Notes: a model not told the origin generated them from the letters alone. A DNA stretch of 64,000 bases from Alsobacter sp045348435 (GCF_045348435.1 NZ_CP157484.1:4402001-4466000), one strand, 5' to 3'; shown: positions 30,192-41,780, counted from the stretch's first letter. A program made the numbers and translations.

Positions 30192-31080
30192 AGCCGAGCC
30201 GGCGCCGGACCTCCCTTGCGCTCACCCCCTCGGCCCGAAGCGCCCGCAGGGCGGTGGAGCCCAGCGACTTGGAGAGCTTGCGCCCGTCCGGCCCGAGCAG
30301 CAGGGCGTGATGGTGGTAGACAGGCGTCGGCCAGCCCAGCAGAGCCTGCAGGAGGGCGTGCGCGTGCGTCGCCTCGCGCAGGTCCTCTCCCCGCACCACA
30401 TGGGTGACGCCCTGCAGGGCGTCGTCATGCGTGACCGCCACATGGTAGCTGGCCGCCACGTCCTTGCGGCCGATCACGACGTCTCCCCAGCGCGCCGGAT
30501 CGGCGGGAACGCGGCGCTGGTCTCCGGCCGCCGGATCCCATGCGTCCCACCCCGGCGCCGCCCCGCCGCCTCGCGCCAGGATGCGCCGGAGCGCCTCGTC
30601 CGTGGCCAGGCGGAGGGCGTGCGGCTCGCCCGCGGCGACGCGTCGGCGCCGCTCCGCGTCGGAGAGCTGGCGGCACGGCCCGGCGTGCAGCGGCGCGCCG
30701 TCGGGATCGCGCGGCCACGCCGCGCCGCCCGCCTCGCGCTCGGCGACAAGGCGCGCCGTGAGGCCCCGCGTGCAGAAGCACGGATAAGCGAGACCCTCCC
30801 GCTGCAAGGTCGCGAGCACGGCGGCGTAGTCGGCGATGTGCTCCGACTGGCGCCGCGGCGGCTCGGCGAAGTCGAGGCCCAGCCAGGCCAGGTCCTCCCG
30901 GATGGCGCGCTCGAACTCCGGCCGGGACCGGCCCGGGTCGATGTCCTCGATCCGAAGCAGCAGGCGTCCGCCGAGGCGGGAGGCGAGCTGCGCGTTCAGC
31001 AGCGCGGAGGCCGCATGGCCGAGATGCAGCAGCCCGTTCGGGCTGGGGGCGAAGCGGAATACGGGTTGCGGGCCGGCCAG
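30175..31080 (-). CDS. gluQ: Glutamyl-Q tRNA(Asp) synthetase; start codon unclear
   Basis: GluQRS, which glutamylates queuosine at position 34 of tRNA-Asp. The class I synthetase motifs are FRFAPSPNGLLHLGHAASALLN (HIGH-like HLGH), RIEDIDPGRSR and KLSKS; no anticodon-binding domain, as expected. Cysteines for the zinc site (YPCFC) are partly present. No ATG, GTG or TTG lies in frame directly before the conserved FRFAPSPNG. The coordinates use a CTG at 31080, 8 bases after GGGAG, which gives 301 residues, a normal length. Alternatives are in-frame GTGs at 31158 and 31161 inside a palindromic repeat, or an ATG at 31093 that is in another frame (implying a frameshift or sequencing error). Confidence 0.82.
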   Translation of the reverse strand: MAGPQPVFRFAPSPNGLLHLGHAASALLNAQLASRLGGRLLLRIEDIDPGRSRPEFERAIREDLAWLGLDFAEPPRRQSEHIADYAAVLATLQREGLAYPCFCTRGLTARLVAEREAGGAAWPRDPDGAPLHAGPCRQLSDAERRRRVAAGEPHALRLATDEALRRILARGGGAAPGWDAWDPAAGDQRRVPADPARWGDVVIGRKDVAASYHVAVTHDDALQGVTHVVRGEDLREATHAHALLQALLGWPTPVYHHHALLLGPDGRKLSKSLGSTALRALRAEGVSAREVRRRLGFTGSP

Positions 31081-31122
31081 CGGCGTTCTCCCATGCGCGA
31101 CGAAGCGTCGACCAGACCTAGA

Positions 31123-31168
31123 GCATGCTGCGAAAAGGTGGAAACCGGCTTTTCGCACCACAGCATGC
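31123..31168. repeat. Palindromic intergenic repeat (REP-like, Rhizobiales type)
   Basis: Arms GCATGCTG...CGAAAAG and CTTTTCG...CAGCATGC flank the core GTGGAAACCGG; the right arm has five extra bases. Elements with AAAAG(T)GGAAACCGG(T)TTT cores are recognised by me as widespread intergenic palindromes in Rhizobiales genomes. It sits between gluQ and the glycosylase gene. Confidence 0.75.
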
Positions 31169-31262
31169 GAGCGCCAGGAGACGGGGGCATGCTGTGTTGT
31201 CCCCGAAACACAGAAGGCCCCAGGACGCCTCGCCCGGAAACGCAAAACCGAGTCGCCCCGCC

Positions 31263-31934
31263 ATGCGCATGATCGACACGCCCGAGACGCTCGCGACGGC
31301 CCTGGACGCTCTGGTCGAGGCCGACCCGGCTTTGGCGCCGCTGCGAGCGGCGGTCGGCCCCGTGTCGCCCCGCCGGCGGCCGCCCGGCTTCGGCGGGCTC
31401 TGCGCCATCGTGATCGGCCAGCAGGTCTCCACCGCCAGCGCGGCGGCGATCTGGACGCGCTTTTCGGCCCGCTTCGACCCGCCGGCCCCCGGCCCGATCC
31501 TGGAGGCGAGCGACGAGGACCTGCGCGCCTGCGGGTTCTCGGCCGCCAAGATCCGGACCGTGCGGGCCATCGCCGAGGCGGCGCTGGGCGGCCGGCTTCC
31601 CCTGGACGCCCTGGGCGACATGGCGGCGGACGAGGCGCATGCGCTGCTGTGTTCGGTGAAGGGCGTCGGCCCCTGGACGGCGGACGTCTACCTGCTGTTC
31701 TGCCTTGGCCATCCCGACGCCTTTCCGGCCGGAGACCTCGCCTTGCAGGAGGCCGCGCGACTGGGCTTCGGCCTTGCCATCCGGCCGGGTCCGGCCGACC
31801 TTGCTGCGCTGGCGGAGCGCTGGCGTCCCCTGCGGGGCGCGGCCGCGACGCTGCTCTGGGCCTATTATCGGGTGACGAGAGGGCGCGACGTTGCCCCGCC
31901 CGGCGACCGCGACCGGCTCGGGGCCGGCGGCTGA
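31263..31934 (+). CDS. DNA-3-methyladenine glycosylase II-like (HhH-GPD, AlkA family)
   Basis: Base-excision repair glycosylase of 223 residues. The helix-hairpin-helix is SVKGVGPWTADVYLL and the catalytic aspartate lies in FPAGDLALQEA, both typical of AlkA-like enzymes that remove alkylated purines. Start at 31263 (ATGCGCATG) is used; the frame upstream runs through the palindromic repeat and is not coding. The short size means that the AlkA N-terminal domain is absent, as in many bacterial homologues. Followed 11 bases later by an esterase gene on the same strand. Confidence 0.92.
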   Translation: MRMIDTPETLATALDALVEADPALAPLRAAVGPVSPRRRPPGFGGLCAIVIGQQVSTASAAAIWTRFSARFDPPAPGPILEASDEDLRACGFSAAKIRTVRAIAEAALGGRLPLDALGDMAADEAHALLCSVKGVGPWTADVYLLFCLGHPDAFPAGDLALQEAARLGFGLAIRPGPADLAALAERWRPLRGAAATLLWAYYRVTRGRDVAPPGDRDRLGAGG

Positions 31935-31945
31935 AAGGATGCACG

Positions 31946-32614
31946 ATGCCGACCAGGATCGACGGACCGCGGCTGCCGCCGCTCTCGGGGATCTCCAGGC
32001 AACTCGTCGTACTGCTGCACGGCTACGGGGCGGACGGGCGGGACCTGATCGACATCGCCGACGAATGGCGCGGCTGGCTGCCGGACGCGGCCTTCGCCTC
32101 CCCGCATGCGCCGGAGCCGTGCGGCGAGGCCCCGACCGGGCGCCAGTGGTTTCCCCTCTCGCGGCGCGATCCGCATGAGCTCTGGGCCGGCGTCTGCGGC
32201 GCCAGGCCGGCGCTGGACGATTTCCTCGACGCCGAGCTGGCCCGCTGCGGGCTGGACGATTCGCGGCTCGCCCTCGTCGGATTCAGCCAGGGGACCATGA
32301 TGGCGCTGCATGCCGGCCTGCGCCGGCCCCGGGCGCCGGCCGCCATCGTGGGCTATTCCGGCATGCTGGTCGGCCCGGAGCGGCTGGCCGAGGAGGCCGC
32401 CTGCGCGCCGCCCGTCCTGCTCGTTCACGGCGACCAGGACCCCGTGATCCCGGTCCAGGCGCTGTTCGCCTCCGCGATCGGGATGGCCAAGGCCCGGCTG
32501 CCCTGCCAATGGCACCTGTCCTTCGGGCTCGAGCACAGCATCGACCAGGAGGGCCTGCGGCATGGCGGGCTGTTCCTGGCCCAGGCCTTCACGGGGCGCA
32601 CGCCCGCCGCCTGA
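31946..32614 (+). CDS. Phospholipase/carboxylesterase family alpha/beta hydrolase
   Basis: Serine hydrolase of 222 residues. Conserved blocks are VVLLHGYGADGRDL (oxyanion), LVGFSQGTMMA (nucleophile Ser in GFSQG), HGDQDPVIP (Asp) and LEHSID (His), the arrangement of the YpfH/carboxylesterase 2 family. Ribosome site GAAAGGA precedes ATG 31946. Probably co-transcribed with the upstream glycosylase gene. Acts on acyl esters in the cytoplasm; natural substrate unknown. Confidence 0.92.
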   Translation: MPTRIDGPRLPPLSGISRQLVVLLHGYGADGRDLIDIADEWRGWLPDAAFASPHAPEPCGEAPTGRQWFPLSRRDPHELWAGVCGARPALDDFLDAELARCGLDDSRLALVGFSQGTMMALHAGLRRPRAPAAIVGYSGMLVGPERLAEEAACAPPVLLVHGDQDPVIPVQALFASAIGMAKARLPCQWHLSFGLEHSIDQEGLRHGGLFLAQAFTGRTPAA

Positions 32615-32680
32615 GCCGCCCCCTTTGCGCGGCCGCCGGCCGCCGCTACCGTGCCCCGGTCAGGTTCTGGAGAGCGTCCG

Positions 32681-33838
32681 ATGTCGCCGTTCACGTTCAA
32701 CACGGCCAAGTCCATCGTCTTCGGCGACGGCGTCATCGCCAGGCTGGGCGACATCGCCGCCCGGGAGGCGGGCCGGCGCGTCGCGCTCGTCACCGATGCG
32801 GGGATCATGCGCTCCGGCCTGATCGAGAGGGCGCTGGCGCCCCTGCGGGCGGCCGGCGTCGAGGCGAGCGTGTTCGACGCGGTCGTGGCCGACCCGCCCG
32901 AGGACGTCGTCCTCGCCGCCGTCGAGGCGGCCCGGGACTTCGGCGCCACCGGCGTGATCGGGCTCGGCGGCGGATCGTCGATGGACGTGGCCAAGCTGGT
33001 CGCCCTGCTGGCGGGCGGCGGCGAGAGCCTCGCCGACATCTACGGCGTCGGCCTCGCCCGCGGGCCGCGCCTGCCCCTGATCCTCGTCCCGACCACCTCC
33101 GGCACGGGCTCGGAGGTCACCCCCATCTCGATCGTCACCACGGGCGAGAACGAGAAGAAGGGCGTGGTCTCCCCGGCGATTCTGCCCGACGTGGCGCTGC
33201 TGGATCCCGAGCTGACCTTCGGCCTGCCGCCCCACGTCACCGCCGCCACCGGCATCGACGCCATGGTGCATGCGATCGAGGCCTATGCGTCGGCGTCCCC
33301 CAACAACAATCCGCTGTCGCGCATGCTCGCCCGCCAGGCGCTGCAATTGCTCGGCCGATCCCTGCTGGCCGCCGTGCAGGACGGCGCAGACGCCGCGGCG
33401 CGCGGCAACATGCTGCTGGGGGCCATGCTGGCCGGCCAGGCCTTCGCCAACTCGCCGGTGGCGGCCGTGCACGCCCTCGCCTATCCGATTGGCGGGCGCT
33501 ACCACGTGCCACACGGGCTCTCCAACGCGCTCGTGCTGCCCCACGTGATCCGCTTCAACGCGCCCGCGGCCGCGCCCCTCTACGCCGAGATCGCCGCGGA
33601 CCTCTTCCCCGAGCTGGCCGAGGTCCCCGAAGCGGCGCGGGCCGACGCCTTCGCGGAGGCGCTCGGCGGGCTGGCCCCGGCCTGCCGCCTGGAGTCGCGC
33701 CTGCGCGACGTCGGGATCCCGCAGGAGGCCCTGCCGACGCTGGCCGCCGACGCCATGCGCCAGACGCGCCTGCTGGTCAACAATCCGCGCCCCCTCACCG
33801 AGGCGGACGCGCTCTCGATCTACAGGCAGGCCTGGTGA
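32681..33838 (+). CDS. Iron-containing alcohol dehydrogenase
   Basis: Group III (Fe-dependent) NAD(P) alcohol dehydrogenase, 385 residues. GLGGGSSMDVAKLVALL is the nucleotide-binding signature; metal-ligand segments include TGIDAMVHAIEAYAS and VHALAYPIGGRYHVPHG, with the ligand histidines intact. Start MSPFTFNTAKSIVFG (32681) is preferred to one ten codons earlier, since family members begin with this segment. The stop overlaps the next gene (GTGA). Reduces aldehydes or ketones or oxidises alcohols; substrate unknown. Confidence 0.92.
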   Translation: MSPFTFNTAKSIVFGDGVIARLGDIAAREAGRRVALVTDAGIMRSGLIERALAPLRAAGVEASVFDAVVADPPEDVVLAAVEAARDFGATGVIGLGGGSSMDVAKLVALLAGGGESLADIYGVGLARGPRLPLILVPTTSGTGSEVTPISIVTTGENEKKGVVSPAILPDVALLDPELTFGLPPHVTAATGIDAMVHAIEAYASASPNNNPLSRMLARQALQLLGRSLLAAVQDGADAAARGNMLLGAMLAGQAFANSPVAAVHALAYPIGGRYHVPHGLSNALVLPHVIRFNAPAAAPLYAEIAADLFPELAEVPEAARADAFAEALGGLAPACRLESRLRDVGIPQEALPTLAADAMRQTRLLVNNPRPLTEADALSIYRQAW

Positions 33839-34293
33839 CCTCCGTGACTGCTCCCGCCCCTGCGCGCCCGGCGCGCCCGACCCGGTCGCATTTCCGCCGC
33901 TTCGCCACGATCCCGACCCGCTGGGCCGACAACGACGTCTACGGCCACGTCAACAATGTCGTCTATTACGCTTGGTTCGACACGGCCGTGAACGGCTGGC
34001 TGGTGGAGCGCGGATTCCTGGACATCGCCGGGGGCGCGATCATCAACCTCGTGGTGGAGACCGGCTGCCGCTATTTCGAGAGCGTCGCTTTCCCGGACAG
34101 CGTGGAGATCGGGTTTTCGGTCGAAAAGCTCGGGACCAGTTCGGTCACCTACGGGCTGGGCGTGTTCCGCGCCGGCCAGGAGGTCGCCTCCGCGCATGGG
34201 CGATTCGTCCATGTCGCGGTCGACCGCGCCACGCAGCGCCCCGTCCCGATCCCCGCCCCGATGCGGGAGGCCCTGGAAGAGCTGCGCGTCTAG
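33835..34293 (+). CDS. Acyl-CoA thioesterase (4-hydroxybenzoyl-CoA thioesterase fold)
   Basis: Hot-dog fold thioesterase of 152 residues. RWADNDVYGHVNNVVYYAWFDTAVNGWL contains the conserved Asp/His/Asn of the YbgC/4HBT family. A GTG at 33835 overlaps the upstream stop (GTGA); a second in-frame GTG lies three codons later. Translational coupling to the iron dehydrogenase suggests a common pathway around acyl-CoA or aldehyde metabolism. Its stop overlaps the convergent EamA gene by four bases. Confidence 0.9.
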   Translation: MTSVTAPAPARPARPTRSHFRRFATIPTRWADNDVYGHVNNVVYYAWFDTAVNGWLVERGFLDIAGGAIINLVVETGCRYFESVAFPDSVEIGFSVEKLGTSSVTYGLGVFRAGQEVASAHGRFVHVAVDRATQRPVPIPAPMREALEELRV

Positions 34294-35195
34294 GGCGCAT
34301 CCGCCTCCGGCCGCGGCGCCGTGGTGACGATCCAGACGCCCGCCAGGATCACGGCGGCTCCCGCCAGGTCGCGCAGGCTCACGGTCTCGCCGATGAAGAT
34401 CACGGCCAGCAGCGTCGCCCAGACCGGCAGCAGATAGCCGATCATGGCCGCGCGGGTCGGCCCCGCCCGGCGGATGAGCGTCATGAAGATGGTGATCGGG
34501 ATGGCGGTGGCCACGAGCCCTAGCGCCAGCAAGGACGGCAGGTTCGCGGCGATCTGGCCCGCCGCCGCGTCGCGCGTGAAGGCCAGCGCGAGCGAGGTCG
34601 CCGCCAGCGCCGAGACGGTCTGCTGCCCGAGCGCCATCCGGGCCGGCTCCACGTCCCGCACGGTCCGGGCGTAGACATTGCCGATGGCGTAGCTGAGCGA
34701 CACCGCCGCCATCGCCAGCATGCCGAGCGCGCCGGCGTCGGCGTCCAGGAAGGCGGCGGGCCCGATCAGCACCGCCATGCCGACGAAGCCGATGGCGACG
34801 CCCACCATCCGCCGCACCGTGAGCCGCTCCTCCGCGAAGGCGAAATGCGAGATCACCGCCACCATCAGGGGGCCGGAGGCCTGGATCATGGAGCTCAGCC
34901 CGGCCGTGATCTGCGCCAGCGCATAGGCGGTGAGCACGTTGGGCAGCCACCCGTTGAGGGTGCCCAGCATCAGCCAGGGCGCCATCTCGTTGCGCCGCGG
35001 AACGGGGCTCTGGCCCCGCAGCACGAACCACGCCGAGAGCGCCAGGGCCGCCACCCCGGCCCGGCTCGCGGCGACCACGAACGGGTGCACCCCGACCGCG
35101 AGCTTCATGAACAGGAAGCCCGAGGACCACAGCAGCGAGCAGGCCAGCAATCGCCCGATCAGGGAGGCGTTGGACAGCGGCGCGACGGCGGCCAC
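34290..35195 (-). CDS. EamA-family (DMT) transporter
   Basis: Ten-helix membrane protein of 301 residues with two EamA repeats (LIGRLLACSLLWSSGFLFMKLAV in repeat one; LALGLVATAIPITIFMTLIRRAGPTRAAMIGYLLPVWATLLAVIFIGE in repeat two). Such proteins export amino acids or metabolites. It starts one base after the mutT stop, so both are on one transcript. Substrate unknown. Confidence 0.9.
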   Translation of the reverse strand: MAAVAPLSNASLIGRLLACSLLWSSGFLFMKLAVGVHPFVVAASRAGVAALALSAWFVLRGQSPVPRRNEMAPWLMLGTLNGWLPNVLTAYALAQITAGLSSMIQASGPLMVAVISHFAFAEERLTVRRMVGVAIGFVGMAVLIGPAAFLDADAGALGMLAMAAVSLSYAIGNVYARTVRDVEPARMALGQQTVSALAATSLALAFTRDAAAGQIAANLPSLLALGLVATAIPITIFMTLIRRAGPTRAAMIGYLLPVWATLLAVIFIGETVSLRDLAGAAVILAGVWIVTTAPRPEADAP

Positions 35196-35196
35196 G

Positions 35197-35601
35197 TCAG
35201 GCGCCGACCAGGTCGATCAGGGCCGGGATCAGCGGCTCGTCGGCGGGCGGCATCGGGTAGTCGCGCAGCCTGTTCGGCCGCACCCATTTGAGGGCCTGGT
35301 GCTCCTTCTGGATCACCAGCCCCTCCCACCGCTTGCACGCCCAGAGCGGCATCAGCAGCTGGAACGTCTCGTAGGTGTGGCTCGCGAAGGTCAGCGGCGC
35401 GAGGCAGGCCTCCTTCACGGCGATCCCGAGCTCCTCGTTCAGTTCGCGGATCAGCGTTTCCTCGGGGCGCTCGCCGGGCTCGACCTTGCCGCCCGGGAAT
35501 TCCCACAGGCCGGCGAGCTGCTTGCCTTCGGGCCGCTGGGCGATCAGGACGCGCCCATCGGCGTCGATGAGGGCGCAGGCGGCGACGAGGACGATCTTCA
35601 C
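35197..35601 (-). CDS. mutT: 8-oxo-dGTP diphosphatase (Nudix, MutT)
   Basis: Nudix hydrolase of 134 residues that removes oxidised dGTP from the nucleotide pool. The Nudix box is complete (GGKVEPGERPEETLIRELNEELGI, about residues 37-60), and LWEFPGG and the MutT-type C-terminal HxALKWV segment match MutT rather than other Nudix enzymes. It precedes the EamA gene directly. Confidence 0.92.
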   Translation of the reverse strand: MKIVLVAACALIDADGRVLIAQRPEGKQLAGLWEFPGGKVEPGERPEETLIRELNEELGIAVKEACLAPLTFASHTYETFQLLMPLWACKRWEGLVIQKEHQALKWVRPNRLRDYPMPPADEPLIPALIDLVGA

Positions 35602-35689
35602 GGCGGCGGCTCCAGGCGGGTTTCGCCGCGCGCTTATAGGGCATTTTTCGCGCCGTGGCGTCCCGTACGGCGCAGGCCGGAGCCCGCGC

Positions 35690-36205
35690 CTATTTGCCCG
35701 AGAGGATCGCCTCGACCGTCTCGTCCTCCTTGACGGTCACCTCGTCATACATGGCCCCGCCGCGCAGGAAATACTCGTCCTCCGGCAGCCAGACGAGCGT
35801 CGTGGAGACGATGTAGCGGCCCGCCTTGACGTCCTCGAACTTGAAGGACCCGTCCTTGTGGGCCTTCTGCTTGCGCATGAGCTCGGCGTAGACAGGGTCG
35901 GCCGGCGCCACCGACCGTCCCAGGAAAGCGCGGTTATAGTGTTTTTCGCCGAACAGCTTGCCGAAACGCTCCCTCGCGTAAGGCGTGGCCGGGATGAGGT
36001 AGACCCACTCGCCGCCGGCGGTGACGAAATTCCCGTTCGGCTTGCGCAGGAAGGCGCTGCCTTTGACCGTCCCGGTCCCCGGCGCGAGTTGCGCCTTGGC
36101 CTGCGCCGCCATGGCGTCGTCGAAGGACGTCTCGATCGGCTGCTGGGCCATGCAGCCGCCCAGCAGCAGGGCGACTGCGCAGAAGATCACCGGAAGTTTC
36201 GACAT
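35690..36205 (-). CDS. Hypothetical lipoprotein
   Basis: 171-residue protein with a lipoprotein signal peptide (MSKLPVIFCAVALLLGGC, lipobox LGGC, Cys18), so it should be anchored to a membrane. The mature part has a beta-rich stretch GTVKGSAFLRKPNGNFVTAGGEWVYLIPATPYARERF and DGSFKFEDVKAGRYIVSTT, resembling carboxypeptidase regulatory-like or SpaA-type beta domains. No catalytic motif. Function unknown; similar lipoproteins are common in Hyphomicrobiales. Confidence 0.85.
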   Translation of the reverse strand: MSKLPVIFCAVALLLGGCMAQQPIETSFDDAMAAQAKAQLAPGTGTVKGSAFLRKPNGNFVTAGGEWVYLIPATPYARERFGKLFGEKHYNRAFLGRSVAPADPVYAELMRKQKAHKDGSFKFEDVKAGRYIVSTTLVWLPEDEYFLRGGAMYDEVTVKEDETVEAILSGK

Positions 36206-36288
36206 GCCAGGCTCCTCGACGGGAGCTTGGGCGGACTCTCCGGCGAGGACAACACAAGCTTGGCGCTAGCCGGGTTGCGCCCGCCGCC

Positions 36289-37530
36289 TCAGCTGCGGTA
36301 GTCGCCGTTGATCTCGACATACTCCTTGGTGAGGTCGCAGGTCCACACCGTCGCCCTGCCGCTCCCCAGCCCGATGTCGACCCGGATGTCGATGTTCTGC
36401 CCCTCCATATACGCGGAGACCTTCTCCTCGTCATAGGCCATGTCGCGAGCGCCGTTCACCGCCACGCGATGTGGGCCGAAGGAGATCGCGAGCCTGTCGC
36501 GGTCGGCCGGTTCGCCCGCCTTGCCGACGGCCATCACCACCCGGCCCCAATTGGCGTCCGCGCCCGCAATGGCGGTCTTCACCAGCGGCGAGTCCGCGAT
36601 CGACTTGGCGATGCGGCGCGCCGAGGAGGCGCTCACCGCGCCCTCCACGGTGACGCCGACGAAGTGGCGCGCGCCCTCGCCGTCCTTCACCACCTGGTGG
36701 GCGAGGTCCAGGAGCACGCCGTCCAGCGCCTTGCGGAAGCCGGCGAGCCGCCGGTCCGAGGCCTCGTCGATGCGCGGGCAGCCCTTGGCCGCGGCGGCCC
36801 CGGTGGCGAACAGCATCAGCGTGTCGGAGGTGGAGGTGTCGCTGTCGACCGTGATGGCGTTGAACGAGCCCTTCACCGAGCGCGACAGCATCGCCTGCAG
36901 GGCCTCGGCGGCGATCGGCGCGTCCGTGAACACGAAGGACAGCATGGTGGCCATGTCGGGCGCGATCATGCCCGCGCCCTTGGCGATGCCGCAGATCACG
37001 ACCTCGACGCCGCCGATGCTGGCCTTCGCGGTCGCGCCCTTCGGATAGGTGTCGGTCGTCATGATCGCCTTGGCGGGCTCCAGCCAGGGCGCGTCGGCGG
37101 CGCGGCCGGCGCAGTCCTGCAGCACGCCCTCGAACTTGGTGGCGTCCAGCGGCTCGCCGATGACGCCCGTCGACGCCAGGAAGATCTCGTCCGGCGCGCA
37201 GCCCAGCGCCTTCGCGGCGATGTCAGCGGTGAGCTTCACGGCGGCGGCGCCGGTCTTGCCCGTGAACGCGTTGGCGTTGCCCGAATTGACCACCAGGCCG
37301 CGGGCCTTGCCGCCGGTCAGCGCCTTGCGGCACCAGTCGACCGGCGCGGAGGGGCACTTGGAGCGGGTGAACACGCCCGCCGCCGTCGTGCCCTCGGCCA
37401 GGCGCAGCAGGAGGACGTCGGTGCGTCCCTTGTAGCGGATCCCGGCGGCCGCGGTGGCGAAGGCCACGCCTTCGACGGGCGGCAGGTCCGGGAAGGACGC
37501 AGGGGCGAGCGGAGAGACGGCGGTCGCCAT
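36289..37530 (-). CDS. argJ: Bifunctional ornithine acetyltransferase / N-acetylglutamate synthase
   Basis: ArgJ, 413 residues, recycles the acetyl group from N-acetylornithine to glutamate in arginine synthesis. The self-cleavage site is KGAGMIAPDMATMLSF with nucleophile Thr about residue 195, giving alpha and beta chains. Other conserved blocks: VVNSGNANAFTG, TDTYPKG, NAITVDSDTSTSDT. ATG 37530 is used; the extra 63 codons upstream are GC-driven frame. It lies 136 bases downstream of ppiC on the same strand. Confidence 0.95.
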   Translation of the reverse strand: MATAVSPLAPASFPDLPPVEGVAFATAAAGIRYKGRTDVLLLRLAEGTTAAGVFTRSKCPSAPVDWCRKALTGGKARGLVVNSGNANAFTGKTGAAAVKLTADIAAKALGCAPDEIFLASTGVIGEPLDATKFEGVLQDCAGRAADAPWLEPAKAIMTTDTYPKGATAKASIGGVEVVICGIAKGAGMIAPDMATMLSFVFTDAPIAAEALQAMLSRSVKGSFNAITVDSDTSTSDTLMLFATGAAAAKGCPRIDEASDRRLAGFRKALDGVLLDLAHQVVKDGEGARHFVGVTVEGAVSASSARRIAKSIADSPLVKTAIAGADANWGRVVMAVGKAGEPADRDRLAISFGPHRVAVNGARDMAYDEEKVSAYMEGQNIDIRVDIGLGSGRATVWTCDLTKEYVEINGDYRS

Positions 37531-37666
37531 GACGGGCCTCGATGGGGCGATGGGGAGCGGGAGGGCCGCCGGGCCGGCGGCGGGTCCGAAGCGGGGCGGA
37601 GCCGGATGGGGAAAAGCTGTGGAGAACCGGGGGACGACCGCCCCCGGTCCTGTGGACAGGCTGGGA

Positions 37667-38620
37667 TCAGGGCTTCTTGGGCTCGGCCGGCTTCGCGGCG
37701 TCGGCGGGCTTGGCCGCATCGGCCGGCTTGGCCGCTTCGGCGGGCTTGGCCGCTTCGGCGGGCTTGTCGAGACGTTCGACCTTGCCCTTCGAGCGCAGCG
37801 CCAGGACGATGTCGGTCTGGGCCTTGCGGGTCAGGTATTGCTGGATCTGGTCCTTGACCTCGTCGAAGGGGGGAACCGGCTTGTTCCGCTTCTCCTCCAC
37901 CTTGATGACGTGCCAGCCGAACTGGCTCTTCACCGGGTCGGAGACCTGGCCGGGCTCCATCTTGAAGGCCGCGTCGGCGAATTCCGGCACCATCCGGTCC
38001 TTCGCGAACCAGCCGAGGTCGCCGCCCTCCTTGCCCGAACCCGGGTCCTTGGAGAGTTCGGCCGCCACCTTGGCGAAGTCCTCGCCCTTCTTGACGCGCT
38101 CGGCGGCCGCCTTGGCGTCCTCCTCCTTCTCCACCAGGATGTGGCGCGCGTGGATCTCCGGCTCCGGCTTCAGGTCCTTCACGGTGTCGGCGTAGAGCGC
38201 CTTCATCTTGTCTTCGCTGACGGCCTTCTTGGCCTCCTGGCCGAGATATTCGTCGAGCAGGAGCTTGTCGCGCTGGTAGGCGAGCCTCGTCTCGAAGTCG
38301 GGGTTCGACCCCACCTTGGCGTCGCGGGCGGCGCGGGCGCCGAGCTTCAGGTCGGACAGGTAGCCGACCAGATAGTCGCGCTTCGCCGGCTCGGGCATCT
38401 GCGGCATGCTGGCGCCGAGATCCTCGGAGGCCAACTCCAGGTCCCGCTCGGTGATCTTGATGCCGTCCACCGTGGCCACGACCTTGTCGGAGGCGGGGGC
38501 GGGGGCCGTCTGGGCCTGCGCGGCCACGAGCCCCAGCCCGAGCGCGACGGCCGCGAGTGTCAGGATCCTGGCCGAACTGGTGAACGGGGTGGGGCGGAAT
38601 GCGTGCTTCGCGTCAATCAT
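37667..38620 (-). CDS. Parvulin-type peptidyl-prolyl isomerase (periplasmic)
   Basis: PpiC/SurA-like foldase of 317 residues. A signal peptide (ending AAQAQTAPA) is followed by a SurA-type helical N-domain and one parvulin domain (EIHARHILVEKEEDAKAAAERVKKGEDFAKVAAELSKD ... GGDLGWFAKDRMVPEFADAAF ... FGWHVIKVEEKR). The C-terminus is a repeated Ala-Lys-Pro tail (AAKPAE/D units). Start at MIDAKHAF fits the signal peptide. Divergent from secA, so protein export and periplasmic folding genes share this intergenic region. Confidence 0.92.
   Translation of the reverse strand: MIDAKHAFRPTPFTSSARILTLAAVALGLGLVAAQAQTAPAPASDKVVATVDGIKITERDLELASEDLGASMPQMPEPAKRDYLVGYLSDLKLGARAARDAKVGSNPDFETRLAYQRDKLLLDEYLGQEAKKAVSEDKMKALYADTVKDLKPEPEIHARHILVEKEEDAKAAAERVKKGEDFAKVAAELSKDPGSGKEGGDLGWFAKDRMVPEFADAAFKMEPGQVSDPVKSQFGWHVIKVEEKRNKPVPPFDEVKDQIQQYLTRKAQTDIVLALRSKGKVERLDKPAEAAKPAEAAKPADAAKPADAAKPAEPKKP
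37682..37765. repeat. 18-bp tandem repeat encoding the AAKPAE/D tail of the isomerase
   Basis: Four complete 18-bp units plus a partial one encode AAKPAx repeats directly before the PKKP end of the protein. Such tracts readily change copy number by slippage. Confidence 0.85.
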
Positions 38621-38926
38621 CAGTGTCGATTCCGGTTCGGCGCTCGGGAGCGCAGGTGGTCGCGCTTCGCTGCGCAGAAGTGGAGCATGGCGCAACGGCT
38701 TGCAAGTCGTGTTGTCGCGCCGAACCCTCTCCCTGTTTGAAAAACCCGCAACGTGACACCATCTTGACGAAGCCGCGGCGCCGCTCGGGCGGACCCCGGC
38801 GTTCCGCCTGAAAGCTTAAAGGGCCGTGCGTCTCGACGCGGATGGCGCTATAAGCCCCTCCGACAATCCCTCCCCGGCGACCGGTCCCGACCGTCTCGCC
38901 GGCTTTCGACGTTAGAAGGGTCTTCG
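38621..38926. other. Divergent intergenic region ppiC-secA
   Basis: About 305 bases holding both promoters. A TATAAG hexamer at 38849-38854 could be a -10 for secA, but no good -35 is seen. A ribosome site (AGAAGGG) precedes secA. No gene is evident. Confidence 0.5.
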
Positions 38927-41731
<2,805 letters not shown>

Positions 41732-41780
41732 CCCGCGGCGCGGGCCTGCGGGCCCGCTTCGCCTCGTCGCTCCAGACATG

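Noticed and set aside
38849..38854. TATAAG as proven secA promoter
   Set aside because: No acceptable -35 hexamer at the right distance, so it is mentioned only as a possibility.
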